From Thetidibacter halocola (GTDB lineage: Bacteria; Pseudomonadota; Alphaproteobacteria; Rhodobacterales; Rhodobacteraceae), in NCBI RefSeq assembly GCF_018224955.1, contig NZ_JAGTUU010000006.1, forward strand, positions 248,001 to 312,000: 64,000 bases of DNA. The letters are read 5' to 3'. The notes beneath the pieces were generated by a model. It saw only the letters and a list, made by a program, of their open reading frames with translations, did no database searches and was not told the origin of the DNA. This document shows, one piece after another, positions 43,928 to 53,639 of this stretch. How positions within the stretch are numbered: position 1 is the stretch's first letter; every line of letters begins with the position of its first letter. Made by a program: the position numbers and the translations under genes.

Positions 43928-45223
43928 TTATCGGTGATCCGTGGCAAGCTGACGCTCGAGCCACTGGGAATATTGCGAGATTCCGTAGCAGACCGGGAAA
44001 AACAGCAGGATCGCGAAACCCCACAGCTCCCAGTAGACGCCGTTCCATTCGGTCGAGGCAAGGATCGGCCCGCGGATCATGCCCACCAGGTCGAACATCG
44101 AGATGACCGAGACCAGCGTCGTGTCCTTGAACAGGCCCACGGCCACGTTCACGATGCCGGGGATCGAGATCTTGAGCGCCTGCGGCATGATGATCAGCCG
44201 CATGGCCTGCGCATAGTCGAGGCCAAGGCTGTCGGCCGCCTCGTACTGGCCCTTGGGCAGTGCTGCGAGGCCACCACGGATCACCTCGGCGATATAGGCC
44301 GAGCTGAACATCGTGATCATGATGATGACCCGCAGGATCAGGTCAAAGTTGGTGCCCGGCGGCAGGAAGTAGGCCAGCACCACGTTCGCCACGAAGAGCA
44401 AAGTGATGAGCGGCACGCCGCGGATGAACTCGATGAAGACGACGCAGATCCACTTGATGATCGGCATGTTGCTCTGCCGGCCCAGCGCCAGCAGGATGCC
44501 CAGCGGCAGCGACAGCGACACGCAGACTGTGCCAAGGATGAAGTTCAGCATGAACCCACCCATGTCGCGTGACGGCACCGGCTCCAGCGCGATCAGGTTC
44601 GGCGTGGTGCCGGCAATGAGGCCACCGACATACCAGACGATGGCCGCCGTCACCACGGCAGCACCAAGCGCCGAGGCAAAGCCCGATGCCTTTTCCACCC
44701 GCGGAAAGACCGTCGCGGCCGCGACGAAGCCCAGCAGCGCAAAGAGCGGCGTCAGCACGGTGCCCCCCCAGATCAGCCAGAAGGCGATGAACGGGTAGAG
44801 CGCGGTGAACAGCAGCAGCTTGCGCGGCAGGAACATCGCGAACAACATCGGCGCCGCCGCAAAGGCCAGCAGGACAAAAGCCAGGATCGGCCGCCAGTAC
44901 TGGTCGTTGGGATAGGTAAAGCCGAACAGAAGCTGATTCCAGCGTTCGGTCAGGACCGAGAAACACGCCCCGGTCGTGCCTTGCAGGATTTCGCGGCATT
45001 CCGCCAGCGAGCTTGTCGCCCACATGCCGTTGGCGAACCACGGCCAGGCGCCGACCACGATCTTGATGATCAGGTAAAGCGCCACAATCGTCAGGATCGA
45101 GTTCAGCACATCCGGGAACAGGTTGGCACGGACCCACTTGATGATCCCGGTTTCCGACGCAGGCGGCGGCTGCTCTGGCAGCATCGTGTCCCGGACAAAG
45201 GCGAGGGAGGCTTTTTCCGTCAT
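43928..45223 (-). CDS. aapM: general L-amino acid ABC transporter, permease AapM
   Basis: A 431-residue permease with roughly eight hydrophobic helices and the BPD_transp_1/HisM domain in its C-terminal half ([11 protein letters not shown] motif). The long N-terminal part is typical of Aap/Bzt permeases. Starts one base after aapQ, so the two are coupled. Confidence 0.93.
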   Translation of the reverse strand: MTEKASLAFVRDTMLPEQPPPASETGIIKWVRANLFPDVLNSILTIVALYLIIKIVVGAWPWFANGMWATSSLAECREILQGTTGACFSVLTERWNQLLFGFTYPNDQYWRPILAFVLLAFAAAPMLFAMFLPRKLLLFTALYPFIAFWLIWGGTVLTPLFALLGFVAAATVFPRVEKASGFASALGAAVVTAAIVWYVGGLIAGTTPNLIALEPVPSRDMGGFMLNFILGTVCVSLSLPLGILLALGRQSNMPIIKWICVVFIEFIRGVPLITLLFVANVVLAYFLPPGTNFDLILRVIIMITMFSSAYIAEVIRGGLAALPKGQYEAADSLGLDYAQAMRLIIMPQALKISIPGIVNVAVGLFKDTTLVSVISMFDLVGMIRGPILASTEWNGVYWELWGFAILLFFPVCYGISQYSQWLERQLATDHR

Positions 45224-45224
45224 C

Positions 45225-46454
45225 TCAGCGCTCCTTCAGCTTCACGGCGTTGTTGTAGGCGTTCATGATTGCCGAGATCGCAAGGCTGATGGTCAGGTAG
45301 AAGAGCATCAGCAGCAGAACGCATTCGATCGCCCGCCCGGTCTGGTTCAGCGTGATGCCGCCCAGCGTGCCGGTCAGATCCATGTAGCCCACGGCAATCG
45401 CCAGCGAGCTGTTCTTGGTCAGGTTCAGGTATTGCGAGATCAGCGGCGGGATGATGACCCGCAGCGCCTGCGGCAGGATCACCAGGTTCATGATCCGGTT
45501 CGGGCGCAGGCCAAGGCTGGCCGCCGCCTCTGTCTGCCCCTTGGAGATTGCGAGAATGCCGGCGCGGACGTTTTCCGCGATGAAGGCCGCCGTATAGATC
45601 GACAGCGCGAACCACAGCGCGATCAGGGAGTTCCGGGCAAAGATCCCGCCCTGGAAGTTGAAGCCAGCCAGCGCCGGGATTTCCCAGTGCAGGCCTTGCG
45701 CCAAAAGGACAATCAGAAGCGGCACGAACCAGATGCCCAGCGTCAGGTACCAGGTGGTGGGTCTGACGCCGGTCGCTTCCTGCGTCTTGCTGGCCCAGGC
45801 CGACAGCTTGCGTGAGCCGAAGAAGCTGGCGATCAGAACGCCGATGACAACCAGCCAACCGGCGCCACCAGCCGCCCATTCGGCGGTGAAATAGGGTCGC
45901 GGCAGGTAGAAACCCCGCCCGGTGAACGCGAACAGCCCGCCCAGCATCGACGCGGTCGCGTCGTCGCCCCGGAAATCGCGCGGTTGTGGCAGCACGGCGA
46001 TGAAGATCGCCATGATGACCAGGATCCAGATCAGCACCGGCACGTTGCGGAAGATCTCGACGTAAAGCGACATGATCTTGCGAACCAGCCAGTTCTTGGA
46101 CAGGCGCAAGACGCCGACGAAGACGCCGATGACCGTTGCCGTGATGCAGCCCAGGAAGGCGACCAGCAGCGTGTTCAGCACACCCACCATGGCGGCACGC
46201 CAATGGGTCGACTGGCTGTCATACTCGATGAGGCGTTGGTTGATGTCGTAGCCTGCCGGGCTTCCGAGAAAGCCGTAGGAGATGTTCAGACCGGCTGCCC
46301 GAAGGTTCTGGACCAGGTTCCAACCCAGGTAGGACATGAGCGCGATCACGCAGAGCAGCGCGATGAACTGGAACGTGTAGGAGCGATAGCGCGTGTCGTT
46401 GATCAGTTTTGAAAACTGGAACGATTGCGACGGCGGGTCGCTGAGGGTCGTCAT
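45225..46454 (-). CDS. aapQ: general L-amino acid ABC transporter, permease AapQ
   Basis: A 409-residue polytopic permease, partner of AapM. The EAA-type loop G-Q-T-E-A-A-A-S-L-G-L-R contacts the ATPase. The extra periplasmic domain between early helices, and the length, are typical of AapQ/BztB. A terminator-like hairpin separates it from the upstream binding-protein gene. Confidence 0.93.
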   Translation of the reverse strand: MTTLSDPPSQSFQFSKLINDTRYRSYTFQFIALLCVIALMSYLGWNLVQNLRAAGLNISYGFLGSPAGYDINQRLIEYDSQSTHWRAAMVGVLNTLLVAFLGCITATVIGVFVGVLRLSKNWLVRKIMSLYVEIFRNVPVLIWILVIMAIFIAVLPQPRDFRGDDATASMLGGLFAFTGRGFYLPRPYFTAEWAAGGAGWLVVIGVLIASFFGSRKLSAWASKTQEATGVRPTTWYLTLGIWFVPLLIVLLAQGLHWEIPALAGFNFQGGIFARNSLIALWFALSIYTAAFIAENVRAGILAISKGQTEAAASLGLRPNRIMNLVILPQALRVIIPPLISQYLNLTKNSSLAIAVGYMDLTGTLGGITLNQTGRAIECVLLLMLFYLTISLAISAIMNAYNNAVKLKER

Positions 46455-46547
46455 GGCGAGTATCCCTGTTTCGTCCGCGTCTTGGCCGCCTGGCGGTTCG
46501 CCCGCTCTTTCGACGGATGCGGAATTCTCGTTATGTCTGGTAGAAAA

Positions 46548-46572
46548 AGGGGCGCGGAATGCCCGCGCCCCT
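46548..46572 (-). terminator. attenuating terminator between aapJ and aapQ
   Basis: Perfect 10-bp stem (AGGGGCGCGG / CCGCGCCCCT), 5-base loop and, on the minus strand, a trailing TTTTTCT: a full intrinsic terminator 14 bases past the aapJ stop. Partial read-through would give excess binding protein over permease. Confidence 0.75.
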
Positions 46573-46585
46573 CTCCGTCGTCAGG

Positions 46586-47602
46586 TCAGCGGAACGGCGG
46601 GCTGTAGAGCAAGCCGCCATCGGTCCACTGCGCGTTCAGTCCGCGTGCCAGACCGATCGGAGTGCTCTCGCCGATGTTCTTCTCGAACAGTTCGCCGTAG
46701 TTGCCGCCGGCCTTGATGGCGCGCATCGCCCACTGGTTGTCGAGACCGACCATCGGGCCAAGATCCCCTTCGGTGCCAAGCAGGCGGTTGATCTCCGGGT
46801 TGTCGGTGCCGGCTGCCAGCTCGTCGACGTTGGCCGAGGTGACGCCGTATTCTTCGGCGGCAATCAGGGCATTCAGCGTCCACATGACGATGTCACCCCA
46901 GTCGTTGTCTCCGTGGCGGACCAGCGGACCCAGCGGCTCTTTCGAGATGATTTCCGGCAGGATGATGTGGTCTGCCGGGGTCTCGAAAGCGGCGCGGGTC
47001 GCGGCCAGGCCGGATGCGTCGGTGGTGTAGACGTCACAGGCGCCTTCCAGGTACAGCGGCTGCGCTTCGGCGTTGGTCTCGATCGGAACCGGCTCGTAGC
47101 TGATGTTGTTGGCGCGGAAGAAGTCCGCGAGGTTCAACTCGGTCGTTGTGCCGGTCTGGATGCAGACGGTCGCGCCATCGAGTTCCTTGGCCGAGGACAC
47201 GCCCAGTGCCTTCGGAACCATGAAGCCCTGGCCGTCATAGTAGTTGACGCCCACGAAGTCGAACTTCAGGTCGGTGTCGCGCGAGAAGGTCCAGGTCGTG
47301 TTGCGAGCCAGCACATCGATCTCGCCCGAGGCGAGCGCGGTGAAGCGCGTCTTGCCGGTGGTCGGCACGAATTCGACGGCGGTCGGGTCGCCCAGAACGG
47401 CGGCAGCGATGGCACGGCACACACCCACGTCGAAACCGTCCCACTGGCCGTTTGCGTCGGGAGCGGCAAAGCCGACCAGACCGGTCGTCACGCCACAGTT
47501 CAGCTTGCCCCGGGCCTTCACATCGTCAAGTGTCGCGGCGCCCGCAGCGGCGGCCGCGAGGCCGGCGACAGTCAGTGCGCCGAGAAACACGGATTTTTTC
47601 AT
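46586..47602 (-). CDS. aapJ: general L-amino acid-binding protein AapJ
   Basis: A 338-residue periplasmic binding protein with a signal peptide (about 1-22) and the SBP_bac_3 fold: L-N-C-G-V-T-T-G-L-V-G-F near the start of the mature part and W-D-G-F-D-V-G-V-C-R-A-I shortly after. It captures a broad range of L-amino acids for AapQMP. A GGAAGAGG site lies upstream. The 177-base upstream gap holds an unproven TTGACG-type -35 element and nothing else I can identify. Confidence 0.93.
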   Translation of the reverse strand: MKKSVFLGALTVAGLAAAAAGAATLDDVKARGKLNCGVTTGLVGFAAPDANGQWDGFDVGVCRAIAAAVLGDPTAVEFVPTTGKTRFTALASGEIDVLARNTTWTFSRDTDLKFDFVGVNYYDGQGFMVPKALGVSSAKELDGATVCIQTGTTTELNLADFFRANNISYEPVPIETNAEAQPLYLEGACDVYTTDASGLAATRAAFETPADHIILPEIISKEPLGPLVRHGDNDWGDIVMWTLNALIAAEEYGVTSANVDELAAGTDNPEINRLLGTEGDLGPMVGLDNQWAMRAIKAGGNYGELFEKNIGESTPIGLARGLNAQWTDGGLLYSPPFR

Positions 47603-47779
47603 GTTTACCTCTTCCTGTTATCCGCACGAATGCGGCTGATCCCTTTTCGGGTTGTCTTGCCAAAGTAGGGTGTCCCCCGCTCAGTGTCATGAGTTTGGGC
47701 GCATTCCTGCGAAAACGTCAACCCAAGAGCCGGGAAAACAGGCAGACCTGCATAGGTTGCCCAAACGGAAAGCAGCGGC

Positions 47780-48499
47780 CTAGGCGGCGCCGGGGTTCGC
47801 AAGCTGGAAATACGTCGCGGCATGGTTGAATTCACCGCGCTTATACTCCGCCGTTGCTTGCGCTTCCTCGTCCGCGCCCCATTGCTCTGCCTGCCATGTC
47901 TCGTCAATGCGGGACAGGGACCAGAGCGTGTCGGGATCGTGCAGCCGTTCCGCCGTGGCGAAACCGAGAATCAGCGACCCTGTAAGCGATACCAGATCAT
48001 GGAACGCAGCCAGCCGGAAGGCATCCAGCGTGTGGACCCGCGCCGACAGTCGCGCCAGCGCGGCGGCATCCTGCGGCGCGTGGATCACGCCAAGGCGCGG
48101 CACAAGCCTCGCGCCCAGCGCAGCCCCGGCCCAGTCCAGAACCGGATCCCATGCGTCGGCCTGCCGGCTGACCAGTTCTTCGGGGTGATCGGCACGGTAA
48201 CACAGCAGGTCGGCATCGCCATAGGCCCCCAGCATGTCGGCCACCTCGGCGTGTTGCAGCGTGACCTTGTCCAGGGCCGAGTTGCTCATCCGGGTGAAGG
48301 GCATGGTGGCAGGATTGACCCGCGCCTCTTGCGCGTCCCATTCTGCCGCGATCTGACGGGCCAGTGCCTCGGTCGGGACGACAAGCGGCGTCTTTGCCGG
48401 TGTGCGCACCGGGCGGCCGTCTAGCGTCACGGCCCAGCCAGCGCCCTGCGGCGTGACCTCGGCGGATTTCCAGAAGCGTTTGGGGGCCCATTCGCTCAT
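47780..48499 (-). CDS. ATP12-family F1-ATPase assembly chaperone
   Basis: A 239-residue protein of the ATP12 family, which helps assemble the alpha subunit into F1 in mitochondria and alphaproteobacteria. Recognised by K-R-F-W-K near the N-terminus, the D-G-R-P-V-R-T-P-A-K-T-P-L segment and the A-x-E-W-D-A-Q region. Its start overlaps the HAD gene stop; it is the last gene of a six-gene minus-strand run. Confidence 0.9.
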   Translation of the reverse strand: MSEWAPKRFWKSAEVTPQGAGWAVTLDGRPVRTPAKTPLVVPTEALARQIAAEWDAQEARVNPATMPFTRMSNSALDKVTLQHAEVADMLGAYGDADLLCYRADHPEELVSRQADAWDPVLDWAGAALGARLVPRLGVIHAPQDAAALARLSARVHTLDAFRLAAFHDLVSLTGSLILGFATAERLHDPDTLWSLSRIDETWQAEQWGADEEAQATAEYKRGEFNHAATYFQLANPGAA

Positions 48500-49170
48500 G
48501 TCGCAAGCTCCAGCAGATCGTCCAGAACGCGGCCCAGCGCGGCGGTGTCCTCCACCACGCGGTCGGCCCCGGACAGGTGTGGCGCGGGGTGATAGCCCCA
48601 GGTCACGCCGACGGAGCGGATCCGCGCGGCGCGCGCCATGTCGATGTCGAAAGAAGTGTCGCCGATCATCACCGCGCGGCCGGCATCGATGCCGGTCTCT
48701 GCCAGGCAGGTCAGCAGCATCGAAGGGTGCGGTTTCGACGGGTGATCGTCAGCGCATTGCGCCGTCACGAAGAAGCGCCGCAGGTCGAGCGTGTCCAGCA
48801 ACGCCTCCAGCCCACGCCGCGACTTGCCCGTGGCGATGCCCAGCAACAGGTCGTCGCGGGCATGAAGAGCCTCGAGCAGCGGCCGGATGCCATCATACAG
48901 CGGCGACGAGGCCGCGCCGTTCTGGTGACGCAGCCGCGCGTAGCTGGTCTTGTAGGCCTCGACCATCCGCGCCAGCCGATCGTCGGACTCGTCCCCGGCA
49001 AGCCGCGCGATGGCGCCGGGCAGGGACAGGCCCACCACGCCCAGCACCTCGGTGCGGGCGGGCGCGGGGCGGCCGATCTCGGCAAAGGCCGCCTCCATCG
49101 AGGCGAGGATATCCGCCTGGCTGTCGACCAGCGTGCCGTCGACGTCGAAGATCACCAGCCGCAGGGTCAA
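48496..49170 (-). CDS. HAD-family hydrolase, phosphoglycolate-phosphatase-like
   Basis: A 224-residue HAD enzyme. Motif I is F-D-V-D-G-T-L-V with nucleophile D9 and acid D11; motif III lies around K-S-R-R-G and motif IV in M-I-G-D-T-S-F-D. A helical cap sits between. The only suitable start is a TTG that overlaps the rluC stop (TTGA), giving the usual N-terminus next to motif I. Likely a Gph-like small-molecule phosphatase. Confidence 0.85.
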   Translation of the reverse strand: MTLRLVIFDVDGTLVDSQADILASMEAAFAEIGRPAPARTEVLGVVGLSLPGAIARLAGDESDDRLARMVEAYKTSYARLRHQNGAASSPLYDGIRPLLEALHARDDLLLGIATGKSRRGLEALLDTLDLRRFFVTAQCADDHPSKPHPSMLLTCLAETGIDAGRAVMIGDTSFDIDMARAARIRSVGVTWGYHPAPHLSGADRVVEDTAALGRVLDDLLELAT

Positions 49171-50213
49171 TGCAGATCCTCGAACGGGTCCTCGGCAGCA
49201 AAGGATTCCTCCCAGCCCAGCGTCTCCCAGCTTTGCGCCATGTGCTCGGGCAGGGGCGCGTCGATGGTGATGGTCTTGTGCGTCACGGGATGCTCGAACT
49301 GCATCCGGCGGGCGTGCAGGTGCAGCTTTTTCGAGATCATACCACCCAGTTGCGCGCCCCAGCCGTCGCCCTTGTTTTCCTGACCCGAGCCGCCGTACTT
49401 GCCGTCGCCGATGATCGGATGGCCGATTTCGGCCATGTGGGCCCGCAGCTGGTGGGTGCGGCCTGTGATCGGCTCCATCGCCACCCAAGAGGCGCGACCC
49501 GCCACACGGTAGAGCGTGGCGTAGAGAGTTCGGGCGCGTTTCGCGCCCGGCGTGCCGTCGATGTCGCGCGGGTGCACGCAGATCATCTTTTCCGCCTCGC
49601 CCTTGCCGCCATGGCCTTGCGCCTTGACCAGGCCGTACTTGATCTCGCCGAGGTAAGGCGTCGGCACGCCGGCGACCAGCGCCCAGTAGATCTTGCGCGT
49701 CTCGCGGTGGCGGATGGCGGTGGTCAGTTTCGCCGCCATCTCGCGCGTTCGGGCCAGCAACAAGACGCCGGACGTGTCCTTGTCCAGCCGGTGAACGAGG
49801 CGCGGCTTTTCATCGAGGCCGAAGGTCAGCGCCTCGGCCAGGCCGTCGACATGGCGCGTCTGGCCGCTGCCGCCCTGCGTGGCAAGGCCGGGCGGCTTGT
49901 TCAGGGCGATGATGTGGTCGTCCTTCCAGATCACCGCGTCGCGGATCATCTCGGCATCCTTGTCCGAGACGGTCGGCGCCTTGCGCGCGACCGGTTTTTC
50001 GTCCGGCTCTGGCAGCGGCGGGATGCGCACCTGCTGGCCCACGGCAAGGCGGGTCGAGGCCTTGGCGCGCGCGCCATCCACCCGCAATTCACCCTTGCGG
50101 CACATCTTTTCGATGCGGCCCTGCTGGAGATGCGGGAAGATCCGCTTGAGCCAGCGGTCGAGCCGCTGGTCGCCGTCGCCGGGGCCGACGGTGATGGTCT
50201 GGACGCCGGTCAT
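49167..50213 (-). CDS. rluC: RluA-family 23S rRNA pseudouridine synthase
   Basis: A 348-residue enzyme with an N-terminal S4 RNA-binding domain (about 15-65) and a catalytic domain with H-R-L-D-K-D-T-S-G, nucleophile D144. S4 domain plus motif suits RluC (positions 955/2504/2580) better than RluA; symbol given on that basis. A linker of about 25 residues (K-P-V-A-R-K-A-P) is longer than usual. Overlaps crcB and HAD by four bases. Confidence 0.85.
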   Translation of the reverse strand: MTGVQTITVGPGDGDQRLDRWLKRIFPHLQQGRIEKMCRKGELRVDGARAKASTRLAVGQQVRIPPLPEPDEKPVARKAPTVSDKDAEMIRDAVIWKDDHIIALNKPPGLATQGGSGQTRHVDGLAEALTFGLDEKPRLVHRLDKDTSGVLLLARTREMAAKLTTAIRHRETRKIYWALVAGVPTPYLGEIKYGLVKAQGHGGKGEAEKMICVHPRDIDGTPGAKRARTLYATLYRVAGRASWVAMEPITGRTHQLRAHMAEIGHPIIGDGKYGGSGQENKGDGWGAQLGGMISKKLHLHARRMQFEHPVTHKTITIDAPLPEHMAQSWETLGWEESFAAEDPFEDLH

Positions 50214-50581
50214 GTCAGGCTCCGCGCAAGGGAGAGGCCTGCGAACAGCGCCCCGATGGACAGGATGACCGAGCCCGCGACATAGGTCGCCGCCAGTCCG
50301 ATCTGGCCGCGTTCATAAAGCGTGACCGCGTCCAGCGAGAAGGCCGAGAAGGTGGTGAAGCCGCCCAAGATGCCGGTCATCAGCAGCGGCGCATAGCGGT
50401 TGCCGTTGAACTGAAGCAGGGCGATCACCAGCACGCCCATCAGGAACGACCCCGCGATGTTCACGATCAGCGTGCCCCAGGGGAATCCCTTGCCCAGCAG
50501 GCGCGCAGCGGCGATGCCCGTCAGGTAACGGGCGCTGGCGCCGATGGCGCCGCCGAGGGCGACTTGGATCAGGGGTGTCAT
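50210..50581 (-). CDS. crcB: fluoride ion channel CrcB/Fluc
   Basis: A 123-residue protein with four TM helices. Core motifs G-T-L-I-V-N-I-A-G-S-F and G-G-F-T-T-F-S-A-F-S contain the Asn and Phe-box residues of the fluoride pore; it works as a dimer to expel fluoride. The start is the ATG preceded by AAGGCGAG. The 101-base gap upstream does not look like a fluoride riboswitch. Confidence 0.92.
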   Translation of the reverse strand: MTPLIQVALGGAIGASARYLTGIAAARLLGKGFPWGTLIVNIAGSFLMGVLVIALLQFNGNRYAPLLMTGILGGFTTFSAFSLDAVTLYERGQIGLAATYVAGSVILSIGALFAGLSLARSLT

Positions 50582-50682
50582 GGTCTCGCCTTCGCGCGTG
50601 GGGTGGAGGTTGTCAAGTGGGGCCTCTGCCCCCGGCCCTGCGGGCCTCCCCCGGAGTTTGTCGGGCAAGATGAAGCGGCAGG

Positions 50683-51999
50683 TCAGGTCTTTTTCCGCTG
50701 ATCGCGCAGCCGTGCGAAATACTCGACCCGCTTTTTCAGGTCGCGTTCAAAGCCGCGTTCGACCGGGGCGTAGAATTCGGTCCTACCCATCGTTTCGGGG
50801 AAATAGTCCTGACCGCTGAACCCGTCCTCGGCATCGTGGTCATAGGCATAGCCCGCGCCGTAACCGTGGTCCTTCATCAGCCGGGTCGGCGCGTTCAGGA
50901 TATGCTTGGGCGGCATCAGGCTTCCGGTCTTCCTGGCCGCGGCGCGGGCGGCCTTGTAGCCGGCATAGGCCGCGTTCGATTTCGGCGCGAGGGCGAGATA
51001 GACCAGCGCCTGCGCGATGGCGAGTTCGCCCTCGGGGCTGCCGAGTCGCTCGTAAGTTTCCCAGCCTTGCAGGCAGATCGACTGCGCCTGCGGATCGGCG
51101 AGGCCGATATCCTCGACCGCCATGCGGGTGATGCGGCGCGCCAGGTAGCGGGGATCCTCGCCCGCATCCAGCATCCGCGCGAACCAGTAGAGCGCGGCGT
51201 CGGGATCGCTGCCACGCACGGATTTGTGCAGGGCCGAGATCAGGTTGTAATGGCCGTCGCCCGACTTGTCGTATTGCGCGGCGCGGCGCATCAACCGCGA
51301 GCCCAGAGCCGCGGCATCGAGCGGTGCCTCGACCTTCCAGGCCATGACCTGTTCCACGAGGTTCAACAGCGCCCGCCCATCGCCATCGGCCATGCCCAGA
51401 AGCGCCTGCCGTGCCGCGTCGGTCAGGGGCAGCGTCCGGCCCAACGCCAGTTCCGCGCGGGAAGCCAGCCGTTCTAGGTCGGCCAGGCCCAGACGCTCCA
51501 GCACCAGGACCTGCGCGCGCGACAGTAGGGCGGCGTTCAGTTCGAACGAGGGATTTTCAGTGGTGGCGCCCACCAGCAGGATCGTTCCGTCCTCCATGTG
51601 TGGCAGGAACCCGTCCTGCTGCGCCTTGTTGAACCGGTGGATCTCGTCCACGAACAGGAGTGTCCCCTGCCCGCCAGCGCGGCGCAGTTTTGCCGCCTCG
51701 AAAACCTTGCGCAGGTCCGGCACACCCGTGAAGATCGCGCTGATCTGGACGAAATGCAGGTCGGTCGCGTCCGCGAGAAGCCGGGCGATGGTGGTCTTGC
51801 CGACACCGGGCGGGCCCCAGAAGACAATCGAAGACAGCGAGCCGGAGTCCAGCATCACGCCCAGCGGCGCGTCCGGGCCCAGCACCTGTTCCTGCCCGAT
51901 GACCTCGGCCAGCGTCCTGGGCCGCAACCGGTCGGCCAGCGGGCGCGGCGCGCTGTCGGGGGGTGCGACGGGGGTGCCGGTGTCGAACAGGTCGGCCAT
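50683..51999 (-). CDS. rarA: replication-associated recombination protein A
   Basis: A 438-residue AAA+ ATPase (RarA/MgsA) acting at stalled replication forks. Walker A G-P-P-G-V-G-K-T-T at 62-70, Walker B L-F-V-D-E-I-H-R-F with D118/E119, sensor T-T-E-N-P-S-F, and the C-terminal tetramerisation domain. Starts four bases after the degQ stop. Confidence 0.95.
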   Translation of the reverse strand: MADLFDTGTPVAPPDSAPRPLADRLRPRTLAEVIGQEQVLGPDAPLGVMLDSGSLSSIVFWGPPGVGKTTIARLLADATDLHFVQISAIFTGVPDLRKVFEAAKLRRAGGQGTLLFVDEIHRFNKAQQDGFLPHMEDGTILLVGATTENPSFELNAALLSRAQVLVLERLGLADLERLASRAELALGRTLPLTDAARQALLGMADGDGRALLNLVEQVMAWKVEAPLDAAALGSRLMRRAAQYDKSGDGHYNLISALHKSVRGSDPDAALYWFARMLDAGEDPRYLARRITRMAVEDIGLADPQAQSICLQGWETYERLGSPEGELAIAQALVYLALAPKSNAAYAGYKAARAAARKTGSLMPPKHILNAPTRLMKDHGYGAGYAYDHDAEDGFSGQDYFPETMGRTEFYAPVERGFERDLKKRVEYFARLRDQRKKT

Positions 52000-52003
52000 C
52001 GCG

Positions 52004-53377
52004 TCAGAGCCGAAAGGACAGGACAAGGCGGCGGTTGCCGCGCAGCGCGTCGATCCGCACGCGCGGTGCCGCCCGTTGCAGCAGCGGCCCGACCTCGGCC
52101 GGGTTTTCCACCGCTGCGCCGTCAATGCCACGCAGAATGTCGCCCGTTTGCAGGCCCGCTCGCGCGCCATAGGGGCCGGGTTGCAGAACGACGATTCCGG
52201 CGGCGTCGATCGGCAGGTTCAACTCGGACGTCAGGGCGGGGTTCAGCCGCGCCACCTCGAGCCCGGGCAGCAGGTCGCGCGCGCCCAGCGTGACCGCGTC
52301 GCGCGGCGGGTCGTCGGGCGGGACGATCATCGCCACGGTGGCCTTAAAGGTCTCGTCCGCGCGGTGAAAGGTGACGTCGGCGGTCGATCCGATGCCACGC
52401 ACCGACATGCGGTAGAGCATCTCGGGCGGGCTGTTCACGGGCAGGCCGTCGACCGCCAGGACCACGTCACCCACCCGAAGGCCCGCCTGCGCCAGCGGAC
52501 TTTGCGGATGCAGATGCGCCAGCGCAACGCCACCCGGCCGGTCCAGGCCCAGCGTCGCGGCAAGGTCTCCGTCCACCGCTTGCCCGGCCGCGCCAGCCCA
52601 GGGGCGCTGGAACCGCGTCTCGCCGGCCCTGGCCTGGGTCACGAATTGTGCCACCAGCGCCGAGGGAATGGCAAAGCCGATGCCGTTGGACCCGCCAGAG
52701 CGCGTCAGGATCGAGGTGTTGACCCCGATCAGCCGCCCGGCCACGTCAATCAGTGCGCCGCCCGAGTTGCCCGGGTTGATCGGCGCGTCGGTCTGAATGA
52801 AATAGCCGCGCGCATTGCCCGTGGCCGCACCCGACCGCGCCAGCCCCGACACGATGCCTGAGGACACAGTCTGGCCGACGCCGAACGGGTTACCGATGGC
52901 CAGAACCAGTTCACCCACCTCGACCGTGTCGCTGTCGCGAAGGGACAGGCTGGGCATGTCCTCTGCGCCGTCCAGTTGCAGAATGGCAAGGTCGGATTCC
53001 TCGTCCGACAGCAGCACGGCGGCGGCGAATTCACGCCGATCGTTCAGCACCACCCGGATGTCCTGCGCCTGTCCGACGACATGGTAATTGGTCACCACGA
53101 TGCCGTCCGCCGACAGGATCACGCCGGACCCGAGCGAGTTCTGCACCCGTGGCCGGGCCTGGAAGTCGCGGAACAGCTGACCGAAGAACGGGTCATCGGC
53201 AAAGGGGCTTTTCGCCTGCACCACCTGCCTTGCGTAGATGTTCACGACAGCGGGCGCGGCCTGTTTCACCAGTGGCGCGAAGGACAGGGAAATCTCGGCC
53301 TGGTCCTGCGGGACGCGCGTCTCGGCCCATGCGGGCGCGGCGAGGATCAGGCTCAGCAGCAGGGCGAAAAGGCGCAT
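52004..53377 (-). CDS. degQ: periplasmic serine protease DegQ/DegP-like
   Basis: A 457-residue protease with signal peptide (about 1-19, A-W-A-E), trypsin-like domain with triad H99, D129, S205 (G-N-S-G-G), and two PDZ domains (about 255-345 and 365-450). It degrades or refolds misfolded envelope proteins. First gene of the degQ-rarA-crcB-rluC-HAD-ATP12 run, with a plausible promoter 30 bases upstream. Confidence 0.93.
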   Translation of the reverse strand: MRLFALLLSLILAAPAWAETRVPQDQAEISLSFAPLVKQAAPAVVNIYARQVVQAKSPFADDPFFGQLFRDFQARPRVQNSLGSGVILSADGIVVTNYHVVGQAQDIRVVLNDRREFAAAVLLSDEESDLAILQLDGAEDMPSLSLRDSDTVEVGELVLAIGNPFGVGQTVSSGIVSGLARSGAATGNARGYFIQTDAPINPGNSGGALIDVAGRLIGVNTSILTRSGGSNGIGFAIPSALVAQFVTQARAGETRFQRPWAGAAGQAVDGDLAATLGLDRPGGVALAHLHPQSPLAQAGLRVGDVVLAVDGLPVNSPPEMLYRMSVRGIGSTADVTFHRADETFKATVAMIVPPDDPPRDAVTLGARDLLPGLEVARLNPALTSELNLPIDAAGIVVLQPGPYGARAGLQTGDILRGIDGAAVENPAEVGPLLQRAAPRVRIDALRGNRRLVLSFRL

Positions 53378-53404
53378 CGACGGGTCTCCGGTCGCGGTGG
53401 ATCA

Positions 53405-53433
53405 GATATGCCGACCGCGGGGCCGGGTTTCAA
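53405..53433 (-). promoter_or_regulatory. candidate promoter of degQ operon
   Basis: On the minus strand TTGAAA, a 17-base spacer and CATATC, placing the start about 20 bases before the degQ ATG. -35 is a good match, -10 moderate. Confidence 0.45.
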
Positions 53434-53639
53434 CCCGGCGGAAGAGGCAGGTCTCACCCTTGCCATGCCCGATCTAGGGCCTGGGCCGAAGAATCGGTGA
53501 CGGTTTCTCGTGTCAGGTCTACAAGTGGCTCGGGCACGGCGCGTCGCGCCAAAAGCGAAAGGGTTCGGTCTCTTTCGCCTTCTGGCAGGATGGTCGCGTG
53601 TTCTGGTCTGCGTGCCGGTCACGCAACAAGGAGTGGGCC

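Noticed and set aside
50582-50682. Fluoride riboswitch upstream of crcB
   Set aside because: None of the conserved riboswitch core segments is recognisable; the gap is short and the gene appears to lie in a longer operon.
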